Virus record (IMG/VR): IMGVR_UViG_3300025652_000005
Span: 1 to 53,289 of that record
Length of the DNA stretch: 53,289 bases
From: a virus
Reading direction: 5' to 3' (one strand)
Part shown: positions 15,148-27,000 of the stretch, in pieces
Numbering within the stretch: position 1 is the stretch's first letter
Layout of the letters: every line of letters begins with the position of its first letter
Position numbers and translations under genes: made by a program
The notes under the pieces: model-generated
Told to the model about the DNA's origin: nothing
Database searches by the model: none
The model's input: the letters and a program-made list of their open reading frames with translations, nothing else

Positions 15148-17949
15148 GTGCTTAGATTAGGTAAATTTACTGAGGCTATAGAACGCGGTGATGAACGTAG
15201 AAGTTCGCTTCGTAAAGAGAACGCTGGTTTGTACGCTGACTTCGTACGAGATAACCCTGGTGCGTCCGTTGATGAGCGTACGGATTACGCTCAAACCCTC
15301 ATCAACGACACGGGTGTTGGAAGCAGGGGTCTACCTACGAAGTCGGCAATGATAAAGAAAGTCGATGCGTACAAAAAAGAGCAGGCGCAAAAAGCGGCGG
15401 CTACTGCTGCGGCGGCAGAAGCGAAAAAGCGCTCTCGGTTGATACAGAATTTAAAGTTACAAGGTGAACTCATTGATTTGGGGGCAGACCAAGGCTGGAC
15501 CGAAGAACAGATGAAGGCCCAGTATGAGAGCCTGGGCATAGACCCAACGGGTGTAAGCGGTGCAATGACTTCTGTTGGCCGTAAGCAGTTCCAGACTTGG
15601 CAGCAAGATCATCAAGCGAGCATCGCCAACTACCTCAAAAACCCCACCAAAGCAGCTTACGACCTTCTCGTAACTCAAGGCGGGGAAAAGTTTGAGAGAC
15701 AGATAAAGGGACTGTTCTCAACCCAGTACACTGCCGCCTACCAAACAAGTGCGAAAGACCTGCGAAGAAAACTGGAAGATGCTTCACTGGCAGGTGATAC
15801 TGCTGCGTTCGATAGAGAAATTCGTATTTTGAAAGATCAGTTCCCAGATGACGTGTGGAAGCTCGTTGGGGAAGACTTCCAACGCGCGGGTGAAATCTTC
15901 AAAAAGAATGAAGAGGGCCGCACGACCTCTGCTGTCGATGCACTTGGCAGAGAAATGGAAACGCTGTCCCAGAACATTGACCAGAGCCCAGAAGAGTTCA
16001 AGCGTGCTCGCGAGAGCTTGCGCTCCAAGTACACACCAGAGCAACTTGCCGCATTCGATGCAAAGGCGGGCGATACGTACCCTGATGCCTTCACTACAGG
16101 TGTGGCTAGTGCCCAAGCGGTGACGGATGCTGCGTTCAACCAAAATAATATGTTCGAATTGGAAGAGTTGGCAAATGCCGAGGACACAAACAGAGCACAG
16201 ATGCTTCGCGAAATACAATTTCGCAAAGACACAGCAGTACGAGATGGAGTTTCTTTGCCTGCTGACTTTGGCAAGTCGGAACTGGCTGTATTCGATGCGA
16301 ACCAGTTAAAGCGCGATAACGTAACAGACGCAAACAACCTCCGTACGGTCGATCAGCGGATCGTCACGCAAGAAGAAACAGTCTCTCAGGCGGTTCGTAT
16401 GGAGAGCGACTTCGATAGTTTGGTCGCAGAAATTGAGCGCAATGTAAGCGGTACTGAAGTTGGTGATGTAAAGCTCACCGAAGGCCAAAAAGAGAAACTC
16501 AAGGAGAGGTTCGACCAAGCCTCGGACCAGTTGACTAAAGACATGAAAGATCATGCTCTCAACATATCCGAGACATCTGCGGGCTATGACGACGCCGTAG
16601 CGAAGACAAAGGCGGAGTTTGTGGCGCGTTTCGTATCGAACTTGGAAAGCACTCAGGGGATTTCGAACGTAAACGACCGTTTTGGCAGCTATGCCGAGAA
16701 AGCGTACGACGATATTATAGCCAAAGTTCGCATGGAGAAAAACGATGGCGAGGCGCAGTCTGCCAGAGACGCCCTTACTGCTCTGGCCGAAGAGCGTAAG
16801 CCTATTGGGTTCGAGTTTGCAGGCGATGTGTTCGACGGCCTCTTGAAGTCAGAGAGCGTTTTGGGGGCAATAGACAAGGATGAGCAAGGTGCAGTCTTTG
16901 CTGACATCAAGAACAACCTTCTGCAAACTGCGGGCAGGTTTGCTCGACAGATGGACTTGCCCATCAGCCAAGACACGTACCGTGAAATGGCTTCAATCCT
17001 TGCTGACGGCGAACAACTTGCTGGCACGACCTTCCCGCCAGAACGGGTTAAAGCTGCATTGGTTAAAGCCTTCCAAAGCACACTGAACAGCAGCCCCCAC
17101 CCAGATATTGAGTACGCCGCCTACGTCGATGCTATGGACGCCGCAGGTATTGACGACCTAGCGACTGCTGATGACGAACAGATGTCAGTCTTCAGAAACG
17201 AATACGGTAAATTGCGTGTGCAGCTCGCAGAGGCTAAGTTCGACATTTACGGTGATAGCTTCGCTGACGATATTGCTCGCAGTGCTCCGTTGATCTCGCG
17301 AGCGTCCGGTATAAGCACTACAGCCGATCCGAAGCTACAACTGATCTCTAATTCACTGGCTTCCGTCGGGAACCTTTCGGGGCTTGATTTGCTCCGATAC
17401 GAAATGGGCGACATCAAAAGTGTTATGAAAGATACTTGGAAAATGAAGCCGGACCTTGAAGCGTCGATAGAGGAAGCCGAAGATGAGATCATTCGTCTCA
17501 CTAAGCTGACCAACACCCCCATCTACAAGACCAGCGAACACGCGCCTGCTGTCAAATCACGAATTGCTGAATTGTCGGGTATCGTCGATAGAAACAAAAA
17601 TTCACTATCCATGATGGTTCAGATACGGGCTATGATGGCTCAGTTTAAAAGTGACTACAACAGGACGGAAGAAGAGTTCAAACAGGAGAGAGAAGCGGCA
17701 GCATCCGAAACGGCTACGTCTGCGGCAGAAGTCGAAGCTGCAAATGCGGTTAGTGGGCCTAGAGGACAAGCGCCTTCTGGCTTGTCACCGGAAGCATTGG
17801 CTATATGGAAGAAGGCACAGCAGGATGCAAGCGCTGCCGCCGACAGCTCCTTCTTTGGTGCTATCGGAGACTTCCTTTTCACCGACGTGTACCCCGACGA
17901 TGATGGCGCTCCTCGCGGTATCGCGGCGAGCCGACCTCGCGGCCAGTAA
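15148..17949 (+). CDS. Large internal (ejected) virion protein, GTG start
   Basis: 933 residues from a GTG that follows AAGGAG by seven bases; the reading frame has no better ATG nearby. The protein is nearly all charged helix and coiled coil, with Ala/Lys-rich parts (KKEQAQKAAATAAAAEAKKR) and a more hydrophobic C-terminal tail containing FFGAIGDFLF. Size and composition match the middle internal protein of podoviral ejection machines (T7 gp15 role). It would be stored in the capsid and injected to form the trans-envelope conduit. No catalytic motif was seen. Confidence 0.65.
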   Translation: MLRLGKFTEAIERGDERRSSLRKENAGLYADFVRDNPGASVDERTDYAQTLINDTGVGSRGLPTKSAMIKKVDAYKKEQAQKAAATAAAAEAKKRSRLIQNLKLQGELIDLGADQGWTEEQMKAQYESLGIDPTGVSGAMTSVGRKQFQTWQQDHQASIANYLKNPTKAAYDLLVTQGGEKFERQIKGLFSTQYTAAYQTSAKDLRRKLEDASLAGDTAAFDREIRILKDQFPDDVWKLVGEDFQRAGEIFKKNEEGRTTSAVDALGREMETLSQNIDQSPEEFKRARESLRSKYTPEQLAAFDAKAGDTYPDAFTTGVASAQAVTDAAFNQNNMFELEELANAEDTNRAQMLREIQFRKDTAVRDGVSLPADFGKSELAVFDANQLKRDNVTDANNLRTVDQRIVTQEETVSQAVRMESDFDSLVAEIERNVSGTEVGDVKLTEGQKEKLKERFDQASDQLTKDMKDHALNISETSAGYDDAVAKTKAEFVARFVSNLESTQGISNVNDRFGSYAEKAYDDIIAKVRMEKNDGEAQSARDALTALAEERKPIGFEFAGDVFDGLLKSESVLGAIDKDEQGAVFADIKNNLLQTAGRFARQMDLPISQDTYREMASILADGEQLAGTTFPPERVKAALVKAFQSTLNSSPHPDIEYAAYVDAMDAAGIDDLATADDEQMSVFRNEYGKLRVQLAEAKFDIYGDSFADDIARSAPLISRASGISTTADPKLQLISNSLASVGNLSGLDLLRYEMGDIKSVMKDTWKMKPDLEASIEEAEDEIIRLTKLTNTPIYKTSEHAPAVKSRIAELSGIVDRNKNSLSMMVQIRAMMAQFKSDYNRTEEEFKQEREAAASETATSAAEVEAANAVSGPRGQAPSGLSPEALAIWKKAQQDASAAADSSFFGAIGDFLFTDVYPDDDGAPRGIAASRPRGQ

Positions 17950-17957
17950 GGACGACT
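17948..17957 (+). promoter_or_regulatory. Recurring AAGGACGACT element
   Basis: Begins inside the TAA stop of the 933-residue gene and lies 54 bases before the start of the giant protein. Matches the late-region motif at eight or more of ten positions. Confidence 0.3.
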
Positions 17958-18010
17958 TATTAGGGTGCTCTAATTTAATCTGTAAAAAATCAGGTTAAAT
18001 GGAGTACCCG

Positions 18011-21000
18011 ATGGCTGAAGAATTTACAAACCCGTTCACCGACGACATTTTTGGTGAGAGCGCATCGGGTAGTACCAGTGACTACACGAACTTATCAGGG
18101 GCAGACCTTGTTAAAGACCGTGGGTTTCTGGACGATGTTCGGACTTACTACGAGACCAAGGGCCAGACGTTTTCAAGCACATCCGAAATGCTGGACGAAT
18201 GGTACACAGATCGGCGCTGGAAGGACAGCAACTTTGCATCAGCAGGTAAAGACCTAGCCGAATACGCAAACGCCGGAACAAATAAGCAGCTAATGACCAA
18301 GCTATCGAAGGCTTGGAGAAACGCCCCAGAGCGCGGTTCGTTTGCCAGCCAAGTTTGGGACTATGGCCTTGCTACCGTAGCCGATCCAATCAACTTCATT
18401 CCGTACGCGGGTGCCGCTTCCAAAGCCGCCAACGTAGCGAAGCTCGCGAGAGCCGCAGGCGCGACAAAGAACGCAGCCGTAAGTGCCGCCGTTAAGAGTG
18501 GCGCGAAGCGAGGCGCTGTCATCGAGGGCGGCGTAGGTGCTGGCATGGGCGCTGGTATGGACGCCATCCAGCAGACGCGCGAAATCCAACAGGGACTATC
18601 TACAGAATACGACTATGGCCGTACGGCGACATCTGCCGCAATCGAAGGCACCCTTTCAGCGGGTATCGGGTCCGTAATTGGCGCATTTGCTGCACGCAAC
18701 CCTGCGCGGGAAGGCTTGAAGTGGAGCAATTCAAACCTTGCGGGTGAGATTGCGGTCCAGAAAACCGACATCGAGCTTTCGGTAAAGGAAGCTGATGCAA
18801 TTCTAGCTGACCCTTTACGCGCACCAGACCACGCCGACGCGCAGGAGGCAAAGAAGAACGCCGAGCTTGAGGTCGCTAAGATAAACGCGCACGCTGCAAA
18901 GGTAGACAAGCTGGACGAAGAGGCCGAGGCTCTTGCTGCCCGCCTTGCCAGTGAGGGTGGAAACACGCCAGAAACAAAAGCAGCCTTCGATGAGAAGATT
19001 GCTGAGTTCAATGCGGCCACAAGCTCAAGCGACATTCCAGAAATTGAGCTTGCTGACCCAGCAGTTGCTGCCGCAACGCCGACAGCAGCGGAGGTAGTAA
19101 AAAAAGCCGAAGCAGAGGCCGAAGCAAAGACCACAGCCGCCAAACCAAAGCCAGAAACTACAGTGGAGGGTGATGAGGCTGAGGCTGAGGCTACATCCAC
19201 AACTGAGGAAACGCCTGCAACTGAGGCTGAGGCTGAGGCTGAGGTATCGCCAGCGGCTGAGGCAGCCACTGAAGCAGCTCCAACTACTGAGGCAGCTCCA
19301 ACTACTGAGGCATCGCCAACTACTGAGGCTGCACCAGAGGTACTGGAAGTACCTGCGGTCGAAGGCCGGAAGTTTAAGTTTGATAAGACTAAAGACGAAA
19401 GCCTACAAAAAGCTCTGGGCAAAAACTTGGCTACGCACAAGAATAAAGTTGAGAAAGCGAACGAGAAGAACGCGACTGCACTTGAGCCACTTACGCAAGA
19501 AGACCTTGAGAAGATTGTCGCTGGAACTCCGAAAGGTACGAAGGACGGATTTATTGCCCCTGCGGGCCGCAAGGCAATCCGCCGCTTTCTTGCCGCTCGT
19601 GAGGGGCGTGTTCCTAGCATCAAAGCTGCTAGTAAAAATGCGAATGCTGACGCTAAGGTTGATGACGCCAGCTTCGTAAACCCAGAGGTCGCTGAGGTAA
19701 AAACTGCGAAAGAAGACTTTGCTAAGTCCGAAGCAGCCGAGGCCGTAGCCGTAGAGGCTGAAGTCGAAGAGCTGGCAAACAAGGCCAACGAAGTATTCGC
19801 AAGAGTGATCAAGCTCTCTAAAAATTCTCTCAATGCTATACGCATCAACCAGTCGTTCGAGGGCATAGCGTCTGGGCTAGAAGAAAATGTTGCCGCAGCC
19901 GTACGACGCCGCATCGAAGATTACAAAACCAACGTGATCCCCGTAGTCGAGAAGTTGAAAAGAAATGAAAAAGTAGCAGCGCTTCGGGTCGCGGAGGCTG
20001 GGCAAGCCGAGCGTATGTACGGAGGCGACTTTAAATACACCAAAAGCCGCATTGCTGACAGCACCGCCAAGTCGATAAATGCACTAGAGACAGACCTCGA
20101 AGCGGGTGTCACTACATCCGTATCCACCAGCAAGAAGACTGGTGAGAAGGTAGTCACGAAGAAAGTAAACTCACTGCTCAAGCCTGGTACGGAAATCGGC
20201 CTTGAGGGTGGCGGCACCATTACTGAAGGCGCGGGCGCGTTTCGTCGTGAGAACGAGACCCTGTTGGCGGCCCAATCACAGGCTGAAATGGACGTTGCTC
20301 AAGGTAAGAACAAGGCCGTTTATAGCTTCCCAGCTCGCGCAGGTATGCCGCTTGTTGGCGTGCGGGGCGTTGGCCGTGGCAAACGTGGCGTCGCTACTGA
20401 AGGACAAGTTGTCTACGGTGCAATGACCCAGATCGGTAAAAACGACAGCAAGTTTAAGGTGTACGCAACCGAGAAAATGGCACTCGAAAGCCTTGGCTTG
20501 TCTAAGGGTCAGATCGGCATTGATACATCCAAAATCAAACCTATCGAGAGCACGGAGGAGCTTGAAGCTGCCAGAGAAAAGGCGTTCAAAAAGTTCTCCA
20601 AATCGAAGGGCGATGTTGATGCTCTTGAGGAAGACCTTGCAGTCGCTGACGCTCAAGGCCGCGAAGGTGGCTTGGATGTCGATCCTGCTCCCGAAGTAGT
20701 AGTTAAGGATGGCCGAGGTAATGTAGTTAAGACGGACATTCCAGAAGCACCTACGACACGCAACGGTAAGGTTTTGGTTCTACTGCCGCGCACTACAGAA
20801 GTAGCACCTCGGGTAGCAAGCAAATCCCAGATCGCGTCTGACGCGGGTGTTGCTGCCTTGCTGGGTGGTAAGCCTGCTTCGTTGTTCCGCATCGGTTACG
20901 TACCTGCTGAGATCAACGGCAAATCAGCGCAAAGCCAAGCAACCAAGCGCAACCTAATCCGAGACAACTTTGAGCCGCTTGATGAGGCTAACTCATTCGA

Positions 21001-24000
21001 GTTCACACCTAGTGCAGAGCCGGAAGCTGAAATGCCAGCGCGTCCTCTCACTCAAAAAGAAGCTGATAATACTGTCATCGACATCTCCGCTTTGGCTTCA
21101 ACACCAGAAGGTAAAACCGTCGCTCAGTTCCTGTTCCAAGGCGACAACATTGCAAACGCGAAGTCCCTTGATGGGTTGATCGCACCAACCTTCGATGAGT
21201 TCCTAAAATCCAAGCCTACTTTGAACCGCTTGCAAGAAAACTTAAACTTTCTTGAGAGAGACGACTTTAAGATTACTACTACTCTTGGGGATAAAGAAGT
21301 TGAAATCCCTCTGAGCTTCCGCATCAAAGCCCTAAACGCCCTTCACACAGTCATAAAGGCTGAGGCTCCGCACGGGGTCAAAAAGCCAACGGTAGACATC
21401 GAGGCGTCCATCTCTTCTCTGAAGAAGGTCATGTCTGGTGTGGGTGAAAAGGTCTCAAACCAGATCGAGTACCTTCTTCGCCAAGCAGTACCGATTGACA
21501 AGGCACCTATCTTTGGTTCGCCATCAGACGGCGGCAGTGCGGGTAGCGTTTTCGTCTACGGTGCTAAGTCCGAAGACTACAACAAGGTCATGCTGGACAT
21601 GTCCTCCTTTGACGCTGATGGACAGCGTACGGGGATCACTGGTTCGTACACTGTCATGCACGAATTGGGCCACTGGATGTACGAAAACGTCTTAGATGCA
21701 GAAACCAAGGGAGAGTTCTGGGGCAACCTGGATAAGTTCTACGACGAGAATGGCCGCTTCACTGAAGGCGCGAGCGAAGTAGAGGGTGGCTTGACTGCCC
21801 TAGAAAAGCTCACTCCATCTGTAGAAGTAGACGGCGTACGCGCGGGTGTTGCTAATGGCAAAACAAACCCACAAGAATACTTTGCAAACCAGTTCTCGCT
21901 CTACATGCACCACAAGTTCAATAGCCCACTAGCGACTGCTAATGCGAATGTTTTGAAGAAGGCAGCCAGAGTTCTACAGAAGCTATGGCTTAAAATGACC
22001 AATCGCGACATCATTGATCCAGAGATGGAAATGATGTTCGACAAGTTGATTGCTGACAAGGACGTTGCTCTGCAAAAGCAGTTCACATTCCCAGTGAAGG
22101 CAACCACATCGGTTGGCAAAACTCTTGAGAGCCGCTTCATCCAAATAAAGGATGCACTCCGAGACTTTGAAGCGGCCATCCAGAACTACCCAGACACCAG
22201 CGACCCAGAAAAGATGGCGACATCAGCGCGGGCGCTGTCAAATGTCTTCAACGGCATGTCTATGACTAAGAAGACCAAAGGTTACTTGGTGCGCAAGGCA
22301 GGCAACGTCGCCTCGGATCGCGCGGCGCTTGACCGATCCACAGGTGTTCTGAAGTTAATGAACGGCAAGCAGCTACGTGGTATGCGTGCAATCTCCAAGG
22401 CGATCAACGAGGCGACTATAAGAACCGACAGCCGCATCTCACAAGCTGGCGATGACATGGAAGTGTTCGGCGGAGCTTACCACTCTGAGATGGAAGCATC
22501 ACTTGTTGATCTGTACAACTCTTCAATGAAAGAGTTCACTGAGGAGCTAAAGACCTCCATGAACGACATGTTCATGGACATCGAGTACGGTGATATGGAA
22601 GCGTTCTTGCCTTCCGAAAACCTCTTGAGCCTCCGCGCCAGCTACAACATCAATGGACCGATCCTGGCGAAGAAAAAGAACTTCGAGCAGAAAATCAAGA
22701 GAGAGGTCAACCGTCAGCGCGGAACATTCTCAAGGTCTCTATCCAGAGCAATGAAAGCCACGGGCAAAGCAAACGCCAAAGCCTTCAAGGGAGACATCGT
22801 TGCGGGTACTAAAGGCAGTGAAGCTAATAGCTACAATCTGGAAGAAAGCGTACGTGAATACGGACGCCAGATCGGAGCAGATGGCGTGCCGACAGCGTTC
22901 GGAAAGAAGTTAGCGAACCGAGCTAAACATCTTATCAACACTCAAGTCGATGATGTGAACCTGACAGAAGAAGAGCAGGCTATCTACCACACATGGCAGT
23001 CCAAGACTGTTGGTAAGGGCGCTAAAGGTCTAGCCAACGGGGCCAAAATCGACGAGCTGACGATGGCCCTCTCGATAACTATTGATGGTGGAGAGATTAA
23101 GGGCATCGGTGGCACACCGGAGCAAATCCAAAACATCACACGCCACGTCATTAAAGAGCGTTATAAAGCTCGGAAATCCAAGGCTGCGCTCAAAGACAAG
23201 AACGTCACCGACGCCATCGAGATAGAACAGCTACAAGAAGCGGGCGTCGCCTTCGAGAACGGCATCCCGCAGAACGCAAACTTCACGATGCGTGGCTTCC
23301 TGAGAGGCATCACGCACCGCGCTCAGGATGTGGAGTACAACGCACGTACGCTGACAGCACGGCTTGCACGTCTTGATGCGATCTTGCCACAAAGCGTAGA
23401 CGACTTGACCTACAAGGGGTTCCGCAAAGCGATCCGTCTTGCTGGGGTCAACTTAACTCGTGACGGTGACATAACGCAGTCCGTAAGGTTGGTGTCCGAG
23501 AGCTTGTATGGCTCTAACGTAGTCTCTCAATCATCACGCAACGCTATCTCAAAGTACGCAAGCATCCTTGACCGCGAGCCAGCAGATGTGTTCTCTGAGA
23601 TTGTGACCGAGAGCGTGGATACGCTGTCTTCGAAGGATCAGATCAAGGCGATGCGTCGAAGCATGGTCGGAGAAGACCTCGATGGTGTTGATGAATTATT
23701 GGGTGAGATCGAAGATAATTTGGTTGATGCTCTCTCGTACGTGTTCAACGGCTTGGTATCATCAGCTCCTGCGCGTAACCGTTTCTACGGCATCGCCTTC
23801 CCAGAAGACTTGTTCTCTACAGGTGGTACGCAAAAAGCCAGCACGCGCTCACGTTACCAGAGTGACGTACCTACGGAGTACGCAAGCGACTATGCGTACG
23901 AGTTACTAGACAACTACAGCAAGGCCGCCCGCAGCTCCATCGAGGAGTTCACGGGTGGAAATGTTCGCGTGTTCTATAGAAACAACGACACGAACGGATC

Positions 24001-27000
24001 AGTGGGTCGGGGCGCTTACGTTACATCTCGTCCAACAAACACGCTTGAAAACATGGCGGGTGATATAATCTCATCCGCTCCAGAGGCGAACCAAGATGAT
24101 GTCGCTGATTACGTCGATGCTCTAATCGAACTTCGCGGGCAAGTTAATGCTGCTCGCCGCGACCCGATGTCCTCATCAGAATACTTTGAGCGCATGTACG
24201 CACTAGACGATGCCTTGTCCCAGGAGATTGGTGAACTGGGCGCTCGTATGGATACGAACGTGACGCCTGTATTCGTACGCGACACGACGCCAGCAATATT
24301 CAGCGGAAACATGAACTCCCTTTCTCCTATCGTGCAGGCCATGAAGGGACACTACGTTGAAAGAGTTGCTTCGGGTATGAGTGGCCGTGATCAAGCCAAT
24401 CAGATCAAAGCGATTAGAGGAAACTTCACGCCAGCACAAATGCTGGACACGCTGACCGACATTGCTGGTGGCGAACGTCAGTTGCGTGAAGCCATGACTG
24501 AAATGGGATACACCTCCTTGAACATAGGACCAGACAAACTGGTTCTGAAAAAGAGCAGCGTACGCGATGTTCGCTCGCAGTCCTTTGAGAGCTCAACACC
24601 TCTTCTGGGTGAGGGTGGCGTCGAGCCAGCACTGAATGGCGCGATAGCATCTCAAATCTTCGCAGGCTCTGACCCAATCAAGGTTTTCTCACAGGGCGCT
24701 AAAGCTCTTGAGGATGCTGGTGTAGCGCCGAAGGCCGTTGACGGCATGGTCTCAGTCGCTCGCGGCAGAGGAATGCCAAAAGACGCAGCAGCGGAAATAC
24801 GCAAGTCCAACATCTACAACCCGCTTCGTACGAACTCACGCATAATGAAGCGGTCTGGCATGTCTTTCCTTGCTAACTTCTGGGAGCCCGAAGCGGGCGG
24901 CGGGGGCCACTTCGAACGTACGAATGCTAAGATGGGCAAGTTCCTGATGCCTATGACACGTATGCTAAAAGAACTTCCTGATAGCGCGGGCATAGCGAAG
25001 CGTTACTTCCAAACAGGCCCAGTGATGATGGCGGAGAGTGCTATGGGCGCTATGGGTATGGCCCCGAAGCGACGCAACACGCAGCCGATCAGCCACATGC
25101 GTATCGTTACAGCTTTGAGAAACAGCGATACAGCATCACAACTTGTGGGCAAAGAGATGGAAACTTATCAGCATATCCGTTCTTATTTGGATAATGCCGT
25201 TGCTCGTTTGAGAGCGTCTGGCAACATGGTTGGTGAGATCAAAGACAACTACTTCCCACAAGTGTGGCGCAAGGATTTGATCGAGGCTGACCCTGACAGG
25301 TTCAAGCGAGGCGTATCTAAATACTTCATGGCTGAGAATGCGTCGATGCAAGGCTCAGAAGTCTTAACGCAAGCGGAGGCAATGAAGCGTGCTGGTCGCT
25401 TGGTAGAGAAACTACTTGATCAAGACGGCGTGCTTTCTAGCCCGTCAAAAAGTCTAAAAAGCACATCCGGCAAAGGCAACGAAGATAGCCTAGACTTCCA
25501 GCGGATGATGCGACTTCAAGAGTTCCCTGAGTTCACCGACTTTGACAGCCCAGATACACTTGCGCCGTTCTTGGAGAACGACTTGCTTGTGTCCATGACA
25601 AAGTATTCCGACAGTATCGAGCACCGTATTGATCTGACAGAAGAGTTCGGGCCTGCCAACCACGGCTTCCACGACTACATTGCGATCTTGGCTGACCCGA
25701 TGCACGGCAAGCAGACTATTGCGACACTGCTTTCATCAAACAAAATCCTCAAGGCGAACCACTCACGCATGGGTGGCTCTGGGGAGGGCGAGCTGGACAG
25801 GGTGTTCACGGACACTTTCTTCATGGCCCCGATCAAAGACAAGTACGTTGCCGAACAAGCTGCTAAAAGCCTTATCGAGAAGGCTTCTAACGGTGCATCA
25901 GTCGCTGAAATGCAGGCTGAGATCATGGGCATCCTTGACGCGAAGATCAGCAACACACCCGAAGCGGCTCAAATTCGTAACAACTTCTCGAAGCGTGCGG
26001 CTGCAATAGCAAACGCATTGGTTGATACGAAAGGTCTTACAAAGATAACTTCCCAGGATAACGTCAAGCACGCCCAGGGCTTTATGAACGCAGCCATGCG
26101 TAAGCCAGTAGACGGCCAACATGGTCTGTACTCCATGAAGAATGCGTCCAAATGGTTGCGCGGTGTGAACGCCGTAACGCTACTCAGCTTTACAACCCTG
26201 ACATCCTTGGCTGACTTGGCGCTGCCGCTCATTCGTACTGGCGATCTCAAGTCTTACTATACAGCTCTCAAGCAATACGCACGCGAACCTGCGTATCGTG
26301 ACATGATACGCAACGTGGGTGCAGCTACGGAGAATGCGGTTCATCAGCGTCTAACAGTTGCGCATGGTGTAGATAGCACTCAGTTTATGACTGGGTTCTT
26401 TAACTCCACACTTCTTACGCCTTGGACAGATAGTATGCGTAACGTGGCAGCCGCCGTAAGTTACGAGCACGTAAAGGCGCAGCACCGCATCCTTCGTGAA
26501 GCGCCTTCGACCCGACAGGGCCGCATCGCTCGAAAGATTTTGCAGCAGGAGGGCTTGCAGGAGCTTATCGAGGACAGCAGCATTGACCTTGATCTCATTC
26601 TGGAAAGCCGTGGGTCTGCAAACGAGCACCCTCTCAACGACAAACTGGCTACGTCTCTCATCAAGCTGACAAACCAGATGATCTTCACTCCGAACCCGAA
26701 TGACCTACCATTGTGGGGTGCAACGCCACTCGGCGCTATTGCAATGCAGTTGAAATCGTATCCTCTAATGATGCAGCGCATGGTAAATGGTGTGGTGGCC
26801 GAAGCGTTCGCTGGGAGTACGCCAGCGAATAGAGCATCTAACTTCGCCAAGGCTTTCGTTGGTCAGTCTGACAACAGACTTGGGCCACTCGGTGCTCTTC
26901 TTGTTGCGGGTCCAGCGTTCGGTGCCGCATCAGTTGCAGTAAAAGATGTTGTTCAAGGGCGTGGCGGGGAGGACAACCGTGATTTTGCCTTGCGTGAACG

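Noticed and set aside
18613-19914. 433-residue open frame on the minus strand inside the giant gene
   Set aside because: It is the antisense of the Glu/Ala/Thr-rich linker, whose codons give few stops in that frame. Its Ser/Ala composition is low-complexity, there is no ribosome-binding site, and the + strand frame is clearly the gene.
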